DNA of 64,000 nt from an uncultured Verrucomicrobiota bacterium (GTDB lineage: Bacteria; Verrucomicrobiota; Verrucomicrobiia; Opitutales; Opitutaceae): positions 16,324 to 80,323 of the forward strand of contig CAIUGM010000020.1 of assembly GCA_903898675.1 (NCBI GenBank), in the 5' to 3' direction. This document shows, piece after piece, positions 17,001 through 26,270 of the stretch. Under the pieces are notes generated by a model. It did no database searches. It saw nothing but the letters and a program-made list of their open reading frames with translations, and was not told the DNA's origin. The position numbers and the translations under genes are program-made. Every line of letters starts with the position of its first letter. Positions within the stretch are counted from its first letter, which is position 1.

Positions 17001-17123
17001 CATCCGGTTGAGGTAATCACCCTATCGCTCACCTTCGACCACAAGGTCGTCAACGGAGCCGGCGCGGCGGCCTTTCTGCAGGAAGTAAAAACCCAGATGG
17101 AAACCTTCAAGCTGCCTGCTTGA
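14019..17123 (+). CDS. Single-chain 2-oxo-acid dehydrogenase: E1alpha-E1beta-lipoyl-E2 fusion
   Basis: The 1034-residue protein joins parts normally made separately. Residues about 15-320 are E1alpha-like, with the thiamine-diphosphate stretch VTTVGDAASRQGDFYE and VEDNAYGIST. Residues about 331-650 are E1beta-like (FGEDVEDPKGGVF; NSPLAESTIIGLAGGLAL; QEDSENCSVGQ). Residues about 700-780 are a lipoyl domain with the ETDKA lysine near 741. Residues about 820-1034 are an E2 acyltransferase with FDHKVVNGAGAAAFL, where Asn replaces the Asp of the usual HxxxDG. A peripheral subunit-binding domain for E3 is not evident. It would decarboxylate a 2-oxo acid and transfer the acyl group to CoA, most like the branched-chain type. 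No E3 gene is nearby. Confidence 0.9.
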   Translation: MAKAATLNKEQRRHLLLTMLESRQGDLREESLNRQGKGHFHVSGRGHEAMAAIGAQLRDGDFLAPYYRDRGMCMGRGLTTRHLALEYFAKRDSASRGRMMPSHYCSRELNIVSVPTPTGAQLMPAAGMAWGIQLDKKDGVVVTTVGDAASRQGDFYETLSFALEKKLPLLLIVEDNAYGISTPTRETNPLAIEVLNRAQWQVLDGSDPEAVHAAGREAIAELRAGRGPVFFWVRMERLSSHTSSDDHTLYRSKEDLAALEQADPIRRLKDRMIKDGELAEADFAGYEAELKEKVRRDYAAAEKAENPRIDDLMVETLAPSPDLNEELFPPGKYRMGDLINRTLRAGLDADPGRIIFGEDVEDPKGGVFRLTQKLTTDFPGQVFNSPLAESTIIGLAGGLALYGRRPVFEIQFIDFIYPGFNQLVSNLANLRWRTNGEWKVPAVIYAPYGAYLPGGGLWHSQANEAVFAHFPGINVVIPSTPEDAAGLLWTAMHAEDLVLFLLPKHMLWAEREVATPVVSIPFGSARRCLEGDDLTLVAWGNTMEKAYEAIAGLKGEATVDLIDLRSIAPWDKATIEASVRRTGRLVVVQEDSENCSVGQMIITHIMGQPDLWAALKAPPVLVAKGNVMTGYNPIYEYAALPDVPRIVDAIWRTVSINVARGENVGASLLATPAAEAIASQPAPASDSGHAPQNTVIAGTSDISVKVPIMGEGLRSARVVALNKQAGDAVKHDDVLCEVETDKAVYPIEASFAGKFKEWKIKLDDTVLIGQEIALVTGDTDSVAALRVHAAANPAPVSGAAAARSAPAISSPAPTMKGNPRQPALHPAITKRLDAVVPATMLMDVRWEGLRLAREDGKKRLGKAAASPSVMMAWCVVRAQEKHAPFRCLVNKDGAILESPDFEAGIAVALEGDRLATASIPRANQLAWADFVTAYNRAVEETRAGKLIDVQAPMNVTSLGAFGIESATPIVVPPSMGTIFIGSAHERMINHAGVIHPVEVITLSLTFDHKVVNGAGAAAFLQEVKTQMETFKLPA

Positions 17124-17229
17124 TGCGGGTTATGGAATAAACCAAGCACTTGCTTGCACCGGCGCGGCTGAGGCCGGCGAGAAGCGGACACACTTTTACC
17201 AAAGTGTTCATTGACGGACCGGGAAACGG

Positions 17230-18957
17230 ATGTACTTAGCTGACCCTTTTCGCGTGAAGCAAACGTCCATAAAATTTCTCCTCTGGTGCACCGGGCTCCT
17301 GCTCGGGCTCACTCTCCGCGCCGGGACCGAGCAGGGTCCGGTGCGTGAGGCACCGGCGGATCAGATCGACCTGACCAGCGAGGAGCGCGCGTGGATCGCC
17401 GAGCATCCGGTGATCCGGGTGGGGGAAGATACCACCTACGAGCCCTACGCCATTTTGGATCAAGCGGGCCGGATCGTCGGCATTGACGCGGATTATCTCG
17501 ACCTGATCAGCCGGCGAACCGGCCTGAAGTTCCATTTCCAGGCGCGCAGCAACTGGACCATCATGCTTGAAGCCTTCAAGGCTGGCGAGGTGGATCTCCT
17601 GCCCAGCCTCGGTTACGATCCCGATCGCGAGCTGTTCCTGAACTACACCAGGTCGTACGCCTTCGCCCCCAATGTGATCGTCACGCAGAAGGACTCGCAG
17701 AATTTGTTCTCCATCGCTGACCTCAAGGGCCGCAAGGTTGGCATTCCCAAGGGCTACAGCGGACTGCGGCACGACCTGGCCGAAAATGCGCCTGGCAATG
17801 AGATCGTGGAATACAACACGCCACTGGAGTGCTATCAGGCGGTGGCCCGGGGCGAGGTGTTCGCCACCATCGCGGACCTCGCGAATGCCTCATACCTGAT
17901 CAAGACCCATGGCCTGACCACGCTACGCCTGGGCAGCGTAATCTCCACGTCGTCGGATATCTTCATCGGGGTGCGCAAGGACTGGCCGATGCTGGTCCAG
18001 ATCTTGAACAAGGCCTTGTTCAGCATCACCCCGGAAGACCGGCTGCGGGTCAACAACCGCTGGGGCTCGGTCGAATTCACGACGGACGGCCGCTGGGCCG
18101 CCGCCTTCCGCATCGCCGCGGGGATCGCGGTGGCGGCCGTGCTGGTGTTCCTCTTTGTCTTTTATCACAACCGGCGCCTGGCCCGCGAGCTGACGGTCCG
18201 GCGCCGGATCCAGGGCGAGTTGGAACAGACGCGTGACCAACTGGTCCGCGCCAGCCAGGAAAAGAGCGAGCTGTTGCACATGGTGGCGCACGACCTGCGC
18301 AGTCCGTTGACGGGGATACAGCTCGGCGTGGAACTGCTCCAGGGTGATTTCACGTCGTCGGCCGCCGAGTTGGCCGCGGCGGCGGGCCGGATCAAATCGT
18401 CGGCCGGGCAAATGGCCCGCCTGATCAACGACCTGCTTTCCGCGCAGAACATGGAGGAGGGACATTTCTCGCTGCACTTTGTCGCCGGCGATGCCGTGGA
18501 GCTCGCGCGGGCCGCCGTGGCGGCGTTGCGCCCCGCGTCCGAGCACAAGCGGATCACGGTCGACTTGATCGTCCCCGCCGGCCCGGTGGTCCTCACCACC
18601 GATTTCGTCGCGTTGCAGCAGGTCGTGGACAACCTGCTGTCCAACGCCCTGAAGTATTCGCCCCCCGGCTCCCGCGTGGAGATCGTGCTGGCGACGACGC
18701 CCACCCACTGCCGCTTTGAGATCCGCGACCAGGGCCCGGGCGTGAAGCCGCAGGAGCGGGAGAAGATTTTCGAGAAATTCGGCCGCGGCAGCGCCCAGCC
18801 GACGCAGGGCGAGGGTTCGCTCGGGCTGGGCCTCTGGATCGTGCGCCGGTTCGCGGTCGCGCTGCACGGCCGCGTGTGGTGCGAGTCGGGTCCGCGCGAG
18901 AACGGTTCGGTGTTCTTCGTGGAAGTGCCGCGCACGCCGCCCGTGGCGGTTGCTTGA
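17230..18957 (+). CDS. Sensor histidine kinase with periplasmic solute-binding (SBP_bac_3) sensor domain
   Basis: The 575-residue protein has a signal/anchor segment (FLLWCTGLLLGLTL), a type-3 extracellular solute-binding domain at about 55-285 (HPVIRVGEDTTYEPYAILD; AGEVDLLPSLGYDPDRE), one transmembrane segment (about 291-313), a short coiled coil, and a kinase core. The phospho-acceptor is His354 in HMVAHDLRSPLTG. The ATPase domain shows N-box DNLLSNALKYSPPG, G1 DQGPGVKPQE, F-box EKIFEKFG and G2 GSLGLGLWIVRRF. The layout resembles BvgS/EvgS-type sensors without receiver or HPt domains. No response regulator gene is adjacent, so it is an orphan kinase. The ligand is probably a small solute such as an amino acid, by family. 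Confidence 0.92.
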   Translation: MYLADPFRVKQTSIKFLLWCTGLLLGLTLRAGTEQGPVREAPADQIDLTSEERAWIAEHPVIRVGEDTTYEPYAILDQAGRIVGIDADYLDLISRRTGLKFHFQARSNWTIMLEAFKAGEVDLLPSLGYDPDRELFLNYTRSYAFAPNVIVTQKDSQNLFSIADLKGRKVGIPKGYSGLRHDLAENAPGNEIVEYNTPLECYQAVARGEVFATIADLANASYLIKTHGLTTLRLGSVISTSSDIFIGVRKDWPMLVQILNKALFSITPEDRLRVNNRWGSVEFTTDGRWAAAFRIAAGIAVAAVLVFLFVFYHNRRLARELTVRRRIQGELEQTRDQLVRASQEKSELLHMVAHDLRSPLTGIQLGVELLQGDFTSSAAELAAAAGRIKSSAGQMARLINDLLSAQNMEEGHFSLHFVAGDAVELARAAVAALRPASEHKRITVDLIVPAGPVVLTTDFVALQQVVDNLLSNALKYSPPGSRVEIVLATTPTHCRFEIRDQGPGVKPQEREKIFEKFGRGSAQPTQGEGSLGLGLWIVRRFAVALHGRVWCESGPRENGSVFFVEVPRTPPVAVA

Positions 18958-19001
18958 GCCGAAGGCAGAAGATCGCGGAAGCGCGGAGGAGCGGAAGGGT
19001 C

Positions 19002-19292
19002 GCCCACGGAACCCACGGAATACACAGAAAAATTGGGGCAATCCCGAGACAGATGATTGCCCGCGAATCACGCAGATCAGCTGTCGTCAGGCTGATGGCT
19101 GAGAGGTAAACGCGAATAGAATGCCGGGAAAATACCCGGCACAGGATTGTGTATGACCGAGGTAATCCAGGTATTGCCGGTTCCTCTCCTGGAAGCCACG
19201 GGTAGTCTTCTGCCTGGATCGGCTTCCGGTTTCGCGGGATCACGAGCTGCCGCGCTTAATCCATTTCCGTGTATTCCGTGTGTTCCGTGGGC
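19002..19292. repeat. Interspersed-repeat pair: 29-bp inverted copies around a 233-bp spacer
   Basis: The gene-free gap 18958-19315 contains a 29-bp motif at 19002-19030 (GCCCACGGAACCCACGG then AATACACAGAAA) and its inverted copy at 19264-19292 (read on the minus strand: GCCCACGGAACACACGG then AATACACGGAAA), with two mismatches. The motif is itself built of 'cacggaa' units. The spacer has a small hairpin TGCCGGG/CCCGGCA at 19122-19141 and no coding frame I can support. It looks like an interspersed intergenic repeat of this lineage. Confidence 0.6.
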
Positions 19293-19315
19293 CACCTGCC
19301 TTGGAGGTATCGGCG

Positions 19316-20389
19316 CTACTGAGGCAGGCCGGCCTCGCGGGCGAGGCCGAGCAGCGGCTCGTCGCGCGGGAACACCTTCAGGAAGGCTTGGAGCAGCAGG
19401 TCGGCGTTCGGGCTGAAGTTGGCGTGGCCCAGCTCCTGGCCGCGGTGGGTCACGACGAGGACGTGGCACATGAAACAGAAATCGAGCGCGACCACGTCAT
19501 CGCCCCGGTGGAAGCGCAGCCGGAGATAAAACTGCGGCCGCCGCCCGCCGTTGCCGGCCTGCCAGTCGTACGATTTTTCGCTGAGCAAAAGATCGCGCAG
19601 CATCGCCGCGGGCTCGGCGGCCACCGGCACGAAGGCGGTTTCCTCGTACCGCTCGGTGCTCCGGTCGATGCTCCCGTCGGCCCGCGTCGCGGCCGGGATG
19701 TGCCGGAGGAGGCAGGCGTCGACTTTGTCGGCACTGAGGACGATTTGGAGGTTCTCGAGAGTGACGAATAGCCCAACTAGCATCGCCGGATTTGTTGCTT
19801 CTAGTGCGCGAAGCTCCTCCGTGGTGGGAAACTCGGCCAAGGGCAGTCCATTTCGTGTGAATACAGAATCGAAGACGGATTCGCTTTTAGCGCTGATCGA
19901 GAAATTGATTACTTGCGTGCCGGTTTTCATCTGACCGTTCCCACAATGAAAGCAGACAACCAGTTCGCCTTTACCTTCTGAGGTCTCGAACAAGAGTGCG
20001 TGTCTAGGCAGAAAACAGCCAGCTGTGAGCATTCCAACAGAAATACCTTCCTGAAGAGCATAGGCTAGTTTTCGGATTTCAGCCCGTTCAGTGATTTTCT
20101 TTCGACCAATGATATCGAATCCTTCAATCTTCCCTGTTGCCGGGTGTCGCGCAGTAAGACTTGGGTGGCTCGTCGGAGGGCTTAGTTTTGCCAACTCTGG
20201 AAGGGGATCGAGCGATACTAATTCCACCTCCCGGGCGTGGAGAATATAGTCCTTGATGCGCGAAGCTTTTTTCTCGGCTGCGATTCGCATTTCAGCCGTG
20301 GGAAGCACGATATCTTCATTATTCGCGCAGCCTGTCAGCCAGAGGATGCTTACTGCGAGGAGTAGAGGTTTCTGCACAGATGCCTTCAT
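19316..20389 (-). CDS. Putative lipoprotein of unknown function, two related halves, mosaic base composition
   Basis: The 357-residue protein starts with a lipoprotein signal (LLLAVSILWLTGC, acylated Cys21). I recognise no named domain. Two regions look alike: LLFETSEGKGELVVCFHC (about residues 130-147) and LRLRFHRGDDVVALDFCFMC (about 295-315), each followed by a stretch with a conserved FS/Asn and hydrophobic helix (DSVFTRNGLPL; LLLQAFLKVFPRDEPL). This suggests an internal duplication. The DNA for the first about 205 residues (19775-20389) is clearly AT-richer than that for the rest, which matches the GC-rich surroundings, so the gene may be a fusion or partly converted copy. It lies just downstream of the acyl-CoA mutase gene (9-bp gap). 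Confidence 0.65.
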   Translation of the reverse strand: MKASVQKPLLLAVSILWLTGCANNEDIVLPTAEMRIAAEKKASRIKDYILHAREVELVSLDPLPELAKLSPPTSHPSLTARHPATGKIEGFDIIGRKKITERAEIRKLAYALQEGISVGMLTAGCFLPRHALLFETSEGKGELVVCFHCGNGQMKTGTQVINFSISAKSESVFDSVFTRNGLPLAEFPTTEELRALEATNPAMLVGLFVTLENLQIVLSADKVDACLLRHIPAATRADGSIDRSTERYEETAFVPVAAEPAAMLRDLLLSEKSYDWQAGNGGRRPQFYLRLRFHRGDDVVALDFCFMCHVLVVTHRGQELGHANFSPNADLLLQAFLKVFPRDEPLLGLAREAGLPQ

Positions 20390-20398
20390 GGTGCGTAG

Positions 20399-22144
20399 TC
20401 ACACCATCGGCCGGAACTTCCCGACCACGCCCGACAGGCAGGCGGTGATCTGGCCGAGGGAACAGACCTCGACGGTGTTGACCAGCTCGGCGAAGACGTT
20501 GCCGCCGTGGCGGGCGACATTTTCCAGTCGTTGCAGGGCCGCGGGGGCCTTTTTGGCGTGCTTCTGCTTGAAGGCGCGGAGGCGCTCGACTTGGAGCCGC
20601 TGCTTCCGGGGCGAAGTGCGGGCGAGCGGCACGCTGGGCATCGGCTCGTCGTTCACGTACTTGTTCAGGCCGATGATGGGCCGCGTACCGGCGTAGATCT
20701 GCTTCTCGTAGTTGTGGCCGGCCTCCTGGATTTTGCTGCGCTGGTAGCGCTGCTCCTGGGCGGCGAGGACGCCGCCCAGCGTGTTCATCTCGCGGAACAC
20801 GGCCAGGATCGCCTGCTCGACCTGCCTTTCCAGGATCAGGAGGCCGGGCGCGCCGCCGAACATGTTCATCATGTGTTTGAAGACCCCCGACTCCTCCATG
20901 ATGATCGACTGGCCATGCGAGGCGAGGGTTGCGTACTGCTCCGTCGGCGTGGTGAACGGTTCGTCGGCGGAGTTGGAGTGACACGAGTTCGTGTAGTTCA
21001 TGTACGACAGCATCAGCTCGACGGCCGTGCGCGTGAGATTGTTCTGGAACTCGGCGGCGATCAGCGAACGGCCCGAGGTCTGCGTGTGCAGCTTGAGAAT
21101 CTGCGCCTTCGGGTTGGCGGCAAAGACCTCCCTCATGCCGATCGCCCAGATGCGGCGGCAGACGCGGCCGAGGACGAGGTATTCCACATCAAGGCCGCAA
21201 TCGAGGAAGAAGGACAGGCGCGGGCCGAACTCGTTGACGTCGGCGCCGCGCGCCCGGAGTAATCCGGCGTACGTGAAACCGTTGGCCAGGGTGAAGGCCG
21301 CCTGCTGCACCGGCGTGGCGCCGGCCTCGGCGATGTGATACCCGGAAATGCTGACCGGATACCACCGGGGCATGTTCGGCACGCACCACTCGATCATGTC
21401 GCAGAGGAAGCGCAGTGACGCGTCGATCGGGAAGATCACCTCGTTCTGCGCCTGGACTTCCTTGAGCATGTCGGCCTGGATCGTGCCGCGCAGGTTGGGC
21501 ACGCACCCGGGGCCGAAGCGGCGTTTCGCGGCGGCGATGAACATCGCGAGGATCATGGGCGCCGGCGCGTTCATGGTCATCGACACCGACGCGTCCTTGC
21601 GGGTGAGGTCGAAGCCGGCGAACAACCGGGTCATGTCCTCGACCGTGTCGATCGCGACTCCGCCCTCGCCGACCTTGCCGAGCACGCCCTCATGGTCGGA
21701 GTCGAGGCCGTACAGCGTCGGACCGTCGAACGCGGTGGAAAGCCGGAGGCTCTTCTGGTGCTGGCCGAGGTAGTGGAAGCGCGCGTTGGTGTCCTCGGCC
21801 AGGCCCAGCCCGGCGAACAGCCGCATGGGTTCCTCGCCGGTGCCGCTGACCTTATCGAGATACATCTCGCGGTAGGCGGCGTTGGCGTATGGAAATTCGC
21901 CGGGCAAGCCCTGGCCCAGCAGGTACTCGGCGATGGCGCCCGGTTCGTCGGTCTGGGGCAGGGCCAGGCGCGGGAGCGCGGTGCCGGTGGGCGAGTGGGT
22001 GGTTTCGATGGAGGCGCGGATCTTGGCCCAGCGCTCGCGCAACGCGGTGGCGAAGGCGGGATCGGTGCGGGCGCGGGCGACCTCGGCGGCGACGTGCCGG
22101 TTGTAGGCGTCGACGGAGTCGGCAATTTTTCCGAGTGAATTCAT
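20399..22144 (-). CDS. B12-dependent acyl-CoA mutase large subunit (IcmF/isobutyryl-CoA mutase type)
   Basis: The 581-residue protein is the TIM-barrel substrate-binding part of a methylmalonyl-CoA mutase family enzyme. Wording such as RLFAGLGLAEDTNARFHYL, RLSTAFDGPTLYGLD, SVSMTMNAPAPMILAMFI and LHTQTSGRSL matches the IcmF branch (isobutyryl-/isovaleryl-type mutases) better than methylmalonyl-CoA mutase proper. It has no C-terminal B12-binding domain; that domain is in the gene just upstream (22206-23399), fused to the G-protein chaperone. Together they equal a split IcmF (about 980 residues versus about 1090 for fused IcmF). Predicted reaction: isobutyryl-CoA to n-butyryl-CoA or a similar carbon-skeleton shift. 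The exact substrate is an inference. Confidence 0.88.
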   Translation of the reverse strand: MNSLGKIADSVDAYNRHVAAEVARARTDPAFATALRERWAKIRASIETTHSPTGTALPRLALPQTDEPGAIAEYLLGQGLPGEFPYANAAYREMYLDKVSGTGEEPMRLFAGLGLAEDTNARFHYLGQHQKSLRLSTAFDGPTLYGLDSDHEGVLGKVGEGGVAIDTVEDMTRLFAGFDLTRKDASVSMTMNAPAPMILAMFIAAAKRRFGPGCVPNLRGTIQADMLKEVQAQNEVIFPIDASLRFLCDMIEWCVPNMPRWYPVSISGYHIAEAGATPVQQAAFTLANGFTYAGLLRARGADVNEFGPRLSFFLDCGLDVEYLVLGRVCRRIWAIGMREVFAANPKAQILKLHTQTSGRSLIAAEFQNNLTRTAVELMLSYMNYTNSCHSNSADEPFTTPTEQYATLASHGQSIIMEESGVFKHMMNMFGGAPGLLILERQVEQAILAVFREMNTLGGVLAAQEQRYQRSKIQEAGHNYEKQIYAGTRPIIGLNKYVNDEPMPSVPLARTSPRKQRLQVERLRAFKQKHAKKAPAALQRLENVARHGGNVFAELVNTVEVCSLGQITACLSGVVGKFRPMV

Positions 22145-22205
22145 GGGCGGGACGGAGGAGTCACCACGAAACGCGCCAAGGACACGGGAAAAGGATTCAT
22201 GGCGT

Positions 22206-23399
22206 TCATTTCGATTTTGCGCTCAGGCCGAGAATTGCCGCGTACAGCGCGTCGACCCCCGGGTCGAAGTGCTTCGCGGCGGTGGTTGGGTGCAGGGTCT
22301 GGCCGCGGCCGTTCTGGTCGAGCCGGGCCTGGATCTCGGCGCGGGCCGTGTGCGCCATCGGGTGGTCGCACTTGTTGAGGGCGACCAGGTCGGCGCCGTT
22401 GAGCAGCGCGATCTTCTGCAGCTGGATGAGGCCGCCGTAATAGGGCGCGAGGACAAAGAGGGTCGCGTCGACGAGCTTCGGGCCGCGGCCGAAAATACGG
22501 AAAGGATCGCTCTCCTGGCCGACGCCGACGGACTCGACGAGGATCAGGTCAAACTCGCCGGAGGCCTTCAGGATGTCGATTGCGGCCGGCGCGGCGGCCG
22601 AAAGGCCGGTCAGGCTGCCGCGCGTGGCGAGCGAGCGGAAGAACACGCGGTCGTCCTGCGAGTAGATGGCGGAGACGCGGTCGCCGAGGATCGCGCCGCC
22701 CGTGTCCGGATGGGACGGATCGTTGGCCAGGATCGCAATCCGGCCGGCGGGATTTCCCTGTAGAAAACGCGACGTGAGTTCGTCGATCAGCGTGGACTTG
22801 CCCGCGCCACCCGGGCCGGCGACGCCGACCACGTAGGAACGATGCGGTGCACCGTTCCTGGAACGGGGAGCAGGGAGCAGGGGGAAGGAAAGGCCGGACT
22901 CGGCGAGCGTGATGGCGCGGGCCAAGGCCCGGTCGCCCTTGAACCTGGCGTTGGGTTTCGCGGCGCGGCCGTAGTGGCGCTTGATCTCGGCCATCATGGA
23001 ATCGAGCGACGTACCGGCGAAATAGATGCGGTCCGTGCCCTGGCGCTGCATGAGGCGCGCATCGGCCTGGGTGATCGTGCCGCCGCCGCCGCCGAACACG
23101 GGGATGTCGCCGCCGCCCCCTTTCTTCAGCTGGTCGACGACCTCCTTGAAGAAGACGATATGCCCGCCGTTGTAGGAGCTGAGGCCGACCACGTTAACGT
23201 CCTCCTGGATGGCGGCGCGGACAATGGCCGAGGCCGGCTGGTGGTAGCCGAGGTAGATGACCTCGATGCCGTGGCGGGCGAGCTCGATGTTGATCGTGGT
23301 GACCGCGCTGTCGTGCCCGTCGCAGATCGGCACCGCGGTGAGAATACGGAGCGGTCCGGCGGGACGGGCGGTGGAGCGCGTGGTTTTTGCTCGGGCCAT
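22206..23399 (-). CDS. B12-binding domain fused to MeaB/ArgK-type GTPase chaperone (IcmF N-terminal half)
   Basis: The 397-residue protein starts with a cobalamin-binding Rossmann domain (residues about 15-145) with the lower-ligand motif DGHDSAVTTI and the later GLSSYNGGHIVFF and FGGGGGTI loops. A MeaI/ArgK-type P-loop GTPase follows: Walker A GPGGAGKSTLIDEL, Walker B region LILVESVGVGQES, and NKCD for base recognition. This order (B12 then GTPase) equals the first two parts of IcmF, with the mutase domain made from the next gene after a 61-bp gap. The GTPase gates cofactor loading and repair of the mutase. The ATG at 23399 is chosen. No cobalamin riboswitch was recognised upstream. Confidence 0.9.
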   Translation of the reverse strand: MARAKTTRSTARPAGPLRILTAVPICDGHDSAVTTINIELARHGIEVIYLGYHQPASAIVRAAIQEDVNVVGLSSYNGGHIVFFKEVVDQLKKGGGGDIPVFGGGGGTITQADARLMQRQGTDRIYFAGTSLDSMMAEIKRHYGRAAKPNARFKGDRALARAITLAESGLSFPLLPAPRSRNGAPHRSYVVGVAGPGGAGKSTLIDELTSRFLQGNPAGRIAILANDPSHPDTGGAILGDRVSAIYSQDDRVFFRSLATRGSLTGLSAAAPAAIDILKASGEFDLILVESVGVGQESDPFRIFGRGPKLVDATLFVLAPYYGGLIQLQKIALLNGADLVALNKCDHPMAHTARAEIQARLDQNGRGQTLHPTTAAKHFDPGVDALYAAILGLSAKSK

Positions 23400-23543
23400 G
23401 GGTGCCACACAAACCAAGCCGGCCGCCGGGTGCAATGGCCGAGCGCAGGTGGCCGGGCCGGTGTGGTTATTTCCTCCTTTCGGCGTAACAGGTGTGCTAC
23501 TTTCCCCCTCGGTCCAGTTGCAACGTCCGTCCGCTACCCCGCC

Positions 23544-24659
23544 ATGAAAACCTCCCCCGTCTCCCGTCGCCGGTTCCTTGGACAAATCACCACCGCCGCG
23601 GCGCTCGCCTTCGCTCCGCACTGGGGCCGGGCCGTCGACCGTCCGGCCCCGGCCCGCAAGCTGGGCGTCGCCCTGGTCGGCCTCGGCAGTTACAGCCACT
23701 ACCACCTCGCGCCGGCCCTGCATCGCACGCAGTACTGCCGGCTCGCCGGCGTCGTCACCGGCGATGCGGCGAAGGGCGCCGCGTGGGCGCGCGACCATGG
23801 GTTTCCCGCGACGAGTGTCTATGGTTACGACACGATGGCGCGGCTGGCCGCAAATCCGGCGATCGACATCGTTTACGTCGTGACGCCCAACGGGCTCCAC
23901 GCGGAGCACTGCATCGCCGCGGCCCGGGCGGGCAAGCATGTCATTTGTGAGAAACCGATGGCCAACACCGCCGCCGAGTGCGACGCCATCATCGCGGCCT
24001 GCCGCGCCGCGGGCGTGCGGCTGACGGTCGGTTACCGGCTGCACTATGAGCCGCATCACGCCGAGCTGGCCCGGCTGGCGCGCGAACAGGTCTTTGGCCC
24101 GTTCAAGCGGATGCAGGGGGCAAACGGCTTTCGCATGGGCTCGCCCGGTGGCTGGCGGGTGGACAAGAAACTGGCGGGCGGCGGTCCGCTGATGGACATG
24201 GGCGTCTATCTCATCCAGGCCGTCTGCATGGCCAAGGTGGAGGTCGCGCCCGTGGCGGTGACGGCGAAATTCGACGCCACGACCCGGCCCGCGCTCTTTT
24301 CCGAAGTGGAGGAGTCGGTGCGGTGGACGATGGAATACGCCGACGGAGCGAAGGCGGATTGCCATGCGACCTACGCCGAGGGCGTCAGCCGTTTCCGGGC
24401 CGAGTCGGACCGGGGCTGGGCCTCGCTTGACGAACCTGCCTTCTACTATGAAGACCCGGTGCTGACGACTTCGCGCGGCAAGGTAGATCTGCCCAATGTC
24501 AACCATCAGGTCGCTCAGCTGGACGGCATGGCGGCGGAACTGCTGGCCGGCCGGCCGTCGATCGCGCCCGGTGAGATGGGCCGGCGCGACCTGGCGATCG
24601 TGGATGCGATCTATGCCTCCGCGCGGGCGGGCGGCAAGCGGGTCGAGGTGCTGGGGTAG
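23544..24659 (+). CDS. Gfo/Idh/MocA family oxidoreductase, Tat-exported (GFOR-like)
   Basis: The 371-residue protein begins with a twin-arginine signal (SRRRFLGQITTAAALAF) and an NAD(P)-binding Rossmann fold (GVALVGLGSYSHYHLAPAL). The family motif EKPMANTAAECDAII holds the conserved Lys, and the C-terminal alpha/beta part has LAGGGPLMDMGVYLIQAV with the catalytic-region Asp/Tyr. It fits periplasmic glucose-fructose oxidoreductase relatives that carry tightly bound cofactor. The substrate is probably a sugar; which one is not shown. It is divergent from the IcmF-type genes and convergent with asnS. Confidence 0.88.
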   Translation: MKTSPVSRRRFLGQITTAAALAFAPHWGRAVDRPAPARKLGVALVGLGSYSHYHLAPALHRTQYCRLAGVVTGDAAKGAAWARDHGFPATSVYGYDTMARLAANPAIDIVYVVTPNGLHAEHCIAAARAGKHVICEKPMANTAAECDAIIAACRAAGVRLTVGYRLHYEPHHAELARLAREQVFGPFKRMQGANGFRMGSPGGWRVDKKLAGGGPLMDMGVYLIQAVCMAKVEVAPVAVTAKFDATTRPALFSEVEESVRWTMEYADGAKADCHATYAEGVSRFRAESDRGWASLDEPAFYYEDPVLTTSRGKVDLPNVNHQVAQLDGMAAELLAGRPSIAPGEMGRRDLAIVDAIYASARAGGKRVEVLG

Positions 24660-24691
24660 TCGGCGAAAAAACTACGCAGGGTGGAGCGGCC

Positions 24692-26089
<1,398 letters not shown>

Positions 26090-26270
26090 GGGGATGATTT
26101 TTTGTGTTCACGAATTACACGGATTGCGCAGGGGCAGAAGCCTGAAATGACCGGGCCGCGGTTGCGACGACAGGGATTGCCCGGCCCGGTGCCGGGAAAA
26201 TGCGGACTTTTTTCCGTCCGTCGCTCGATTTTTGCGCAACCGACTCCGCGCGATGGCAGTCCTAATGGGG

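Noticed and set aside
23400..23543. Cobalamin riboswitch upstream of the B12-dependent mutase genes
   Set aside because: I looked for a B12-box-like element in this 144-bp gap and found none.
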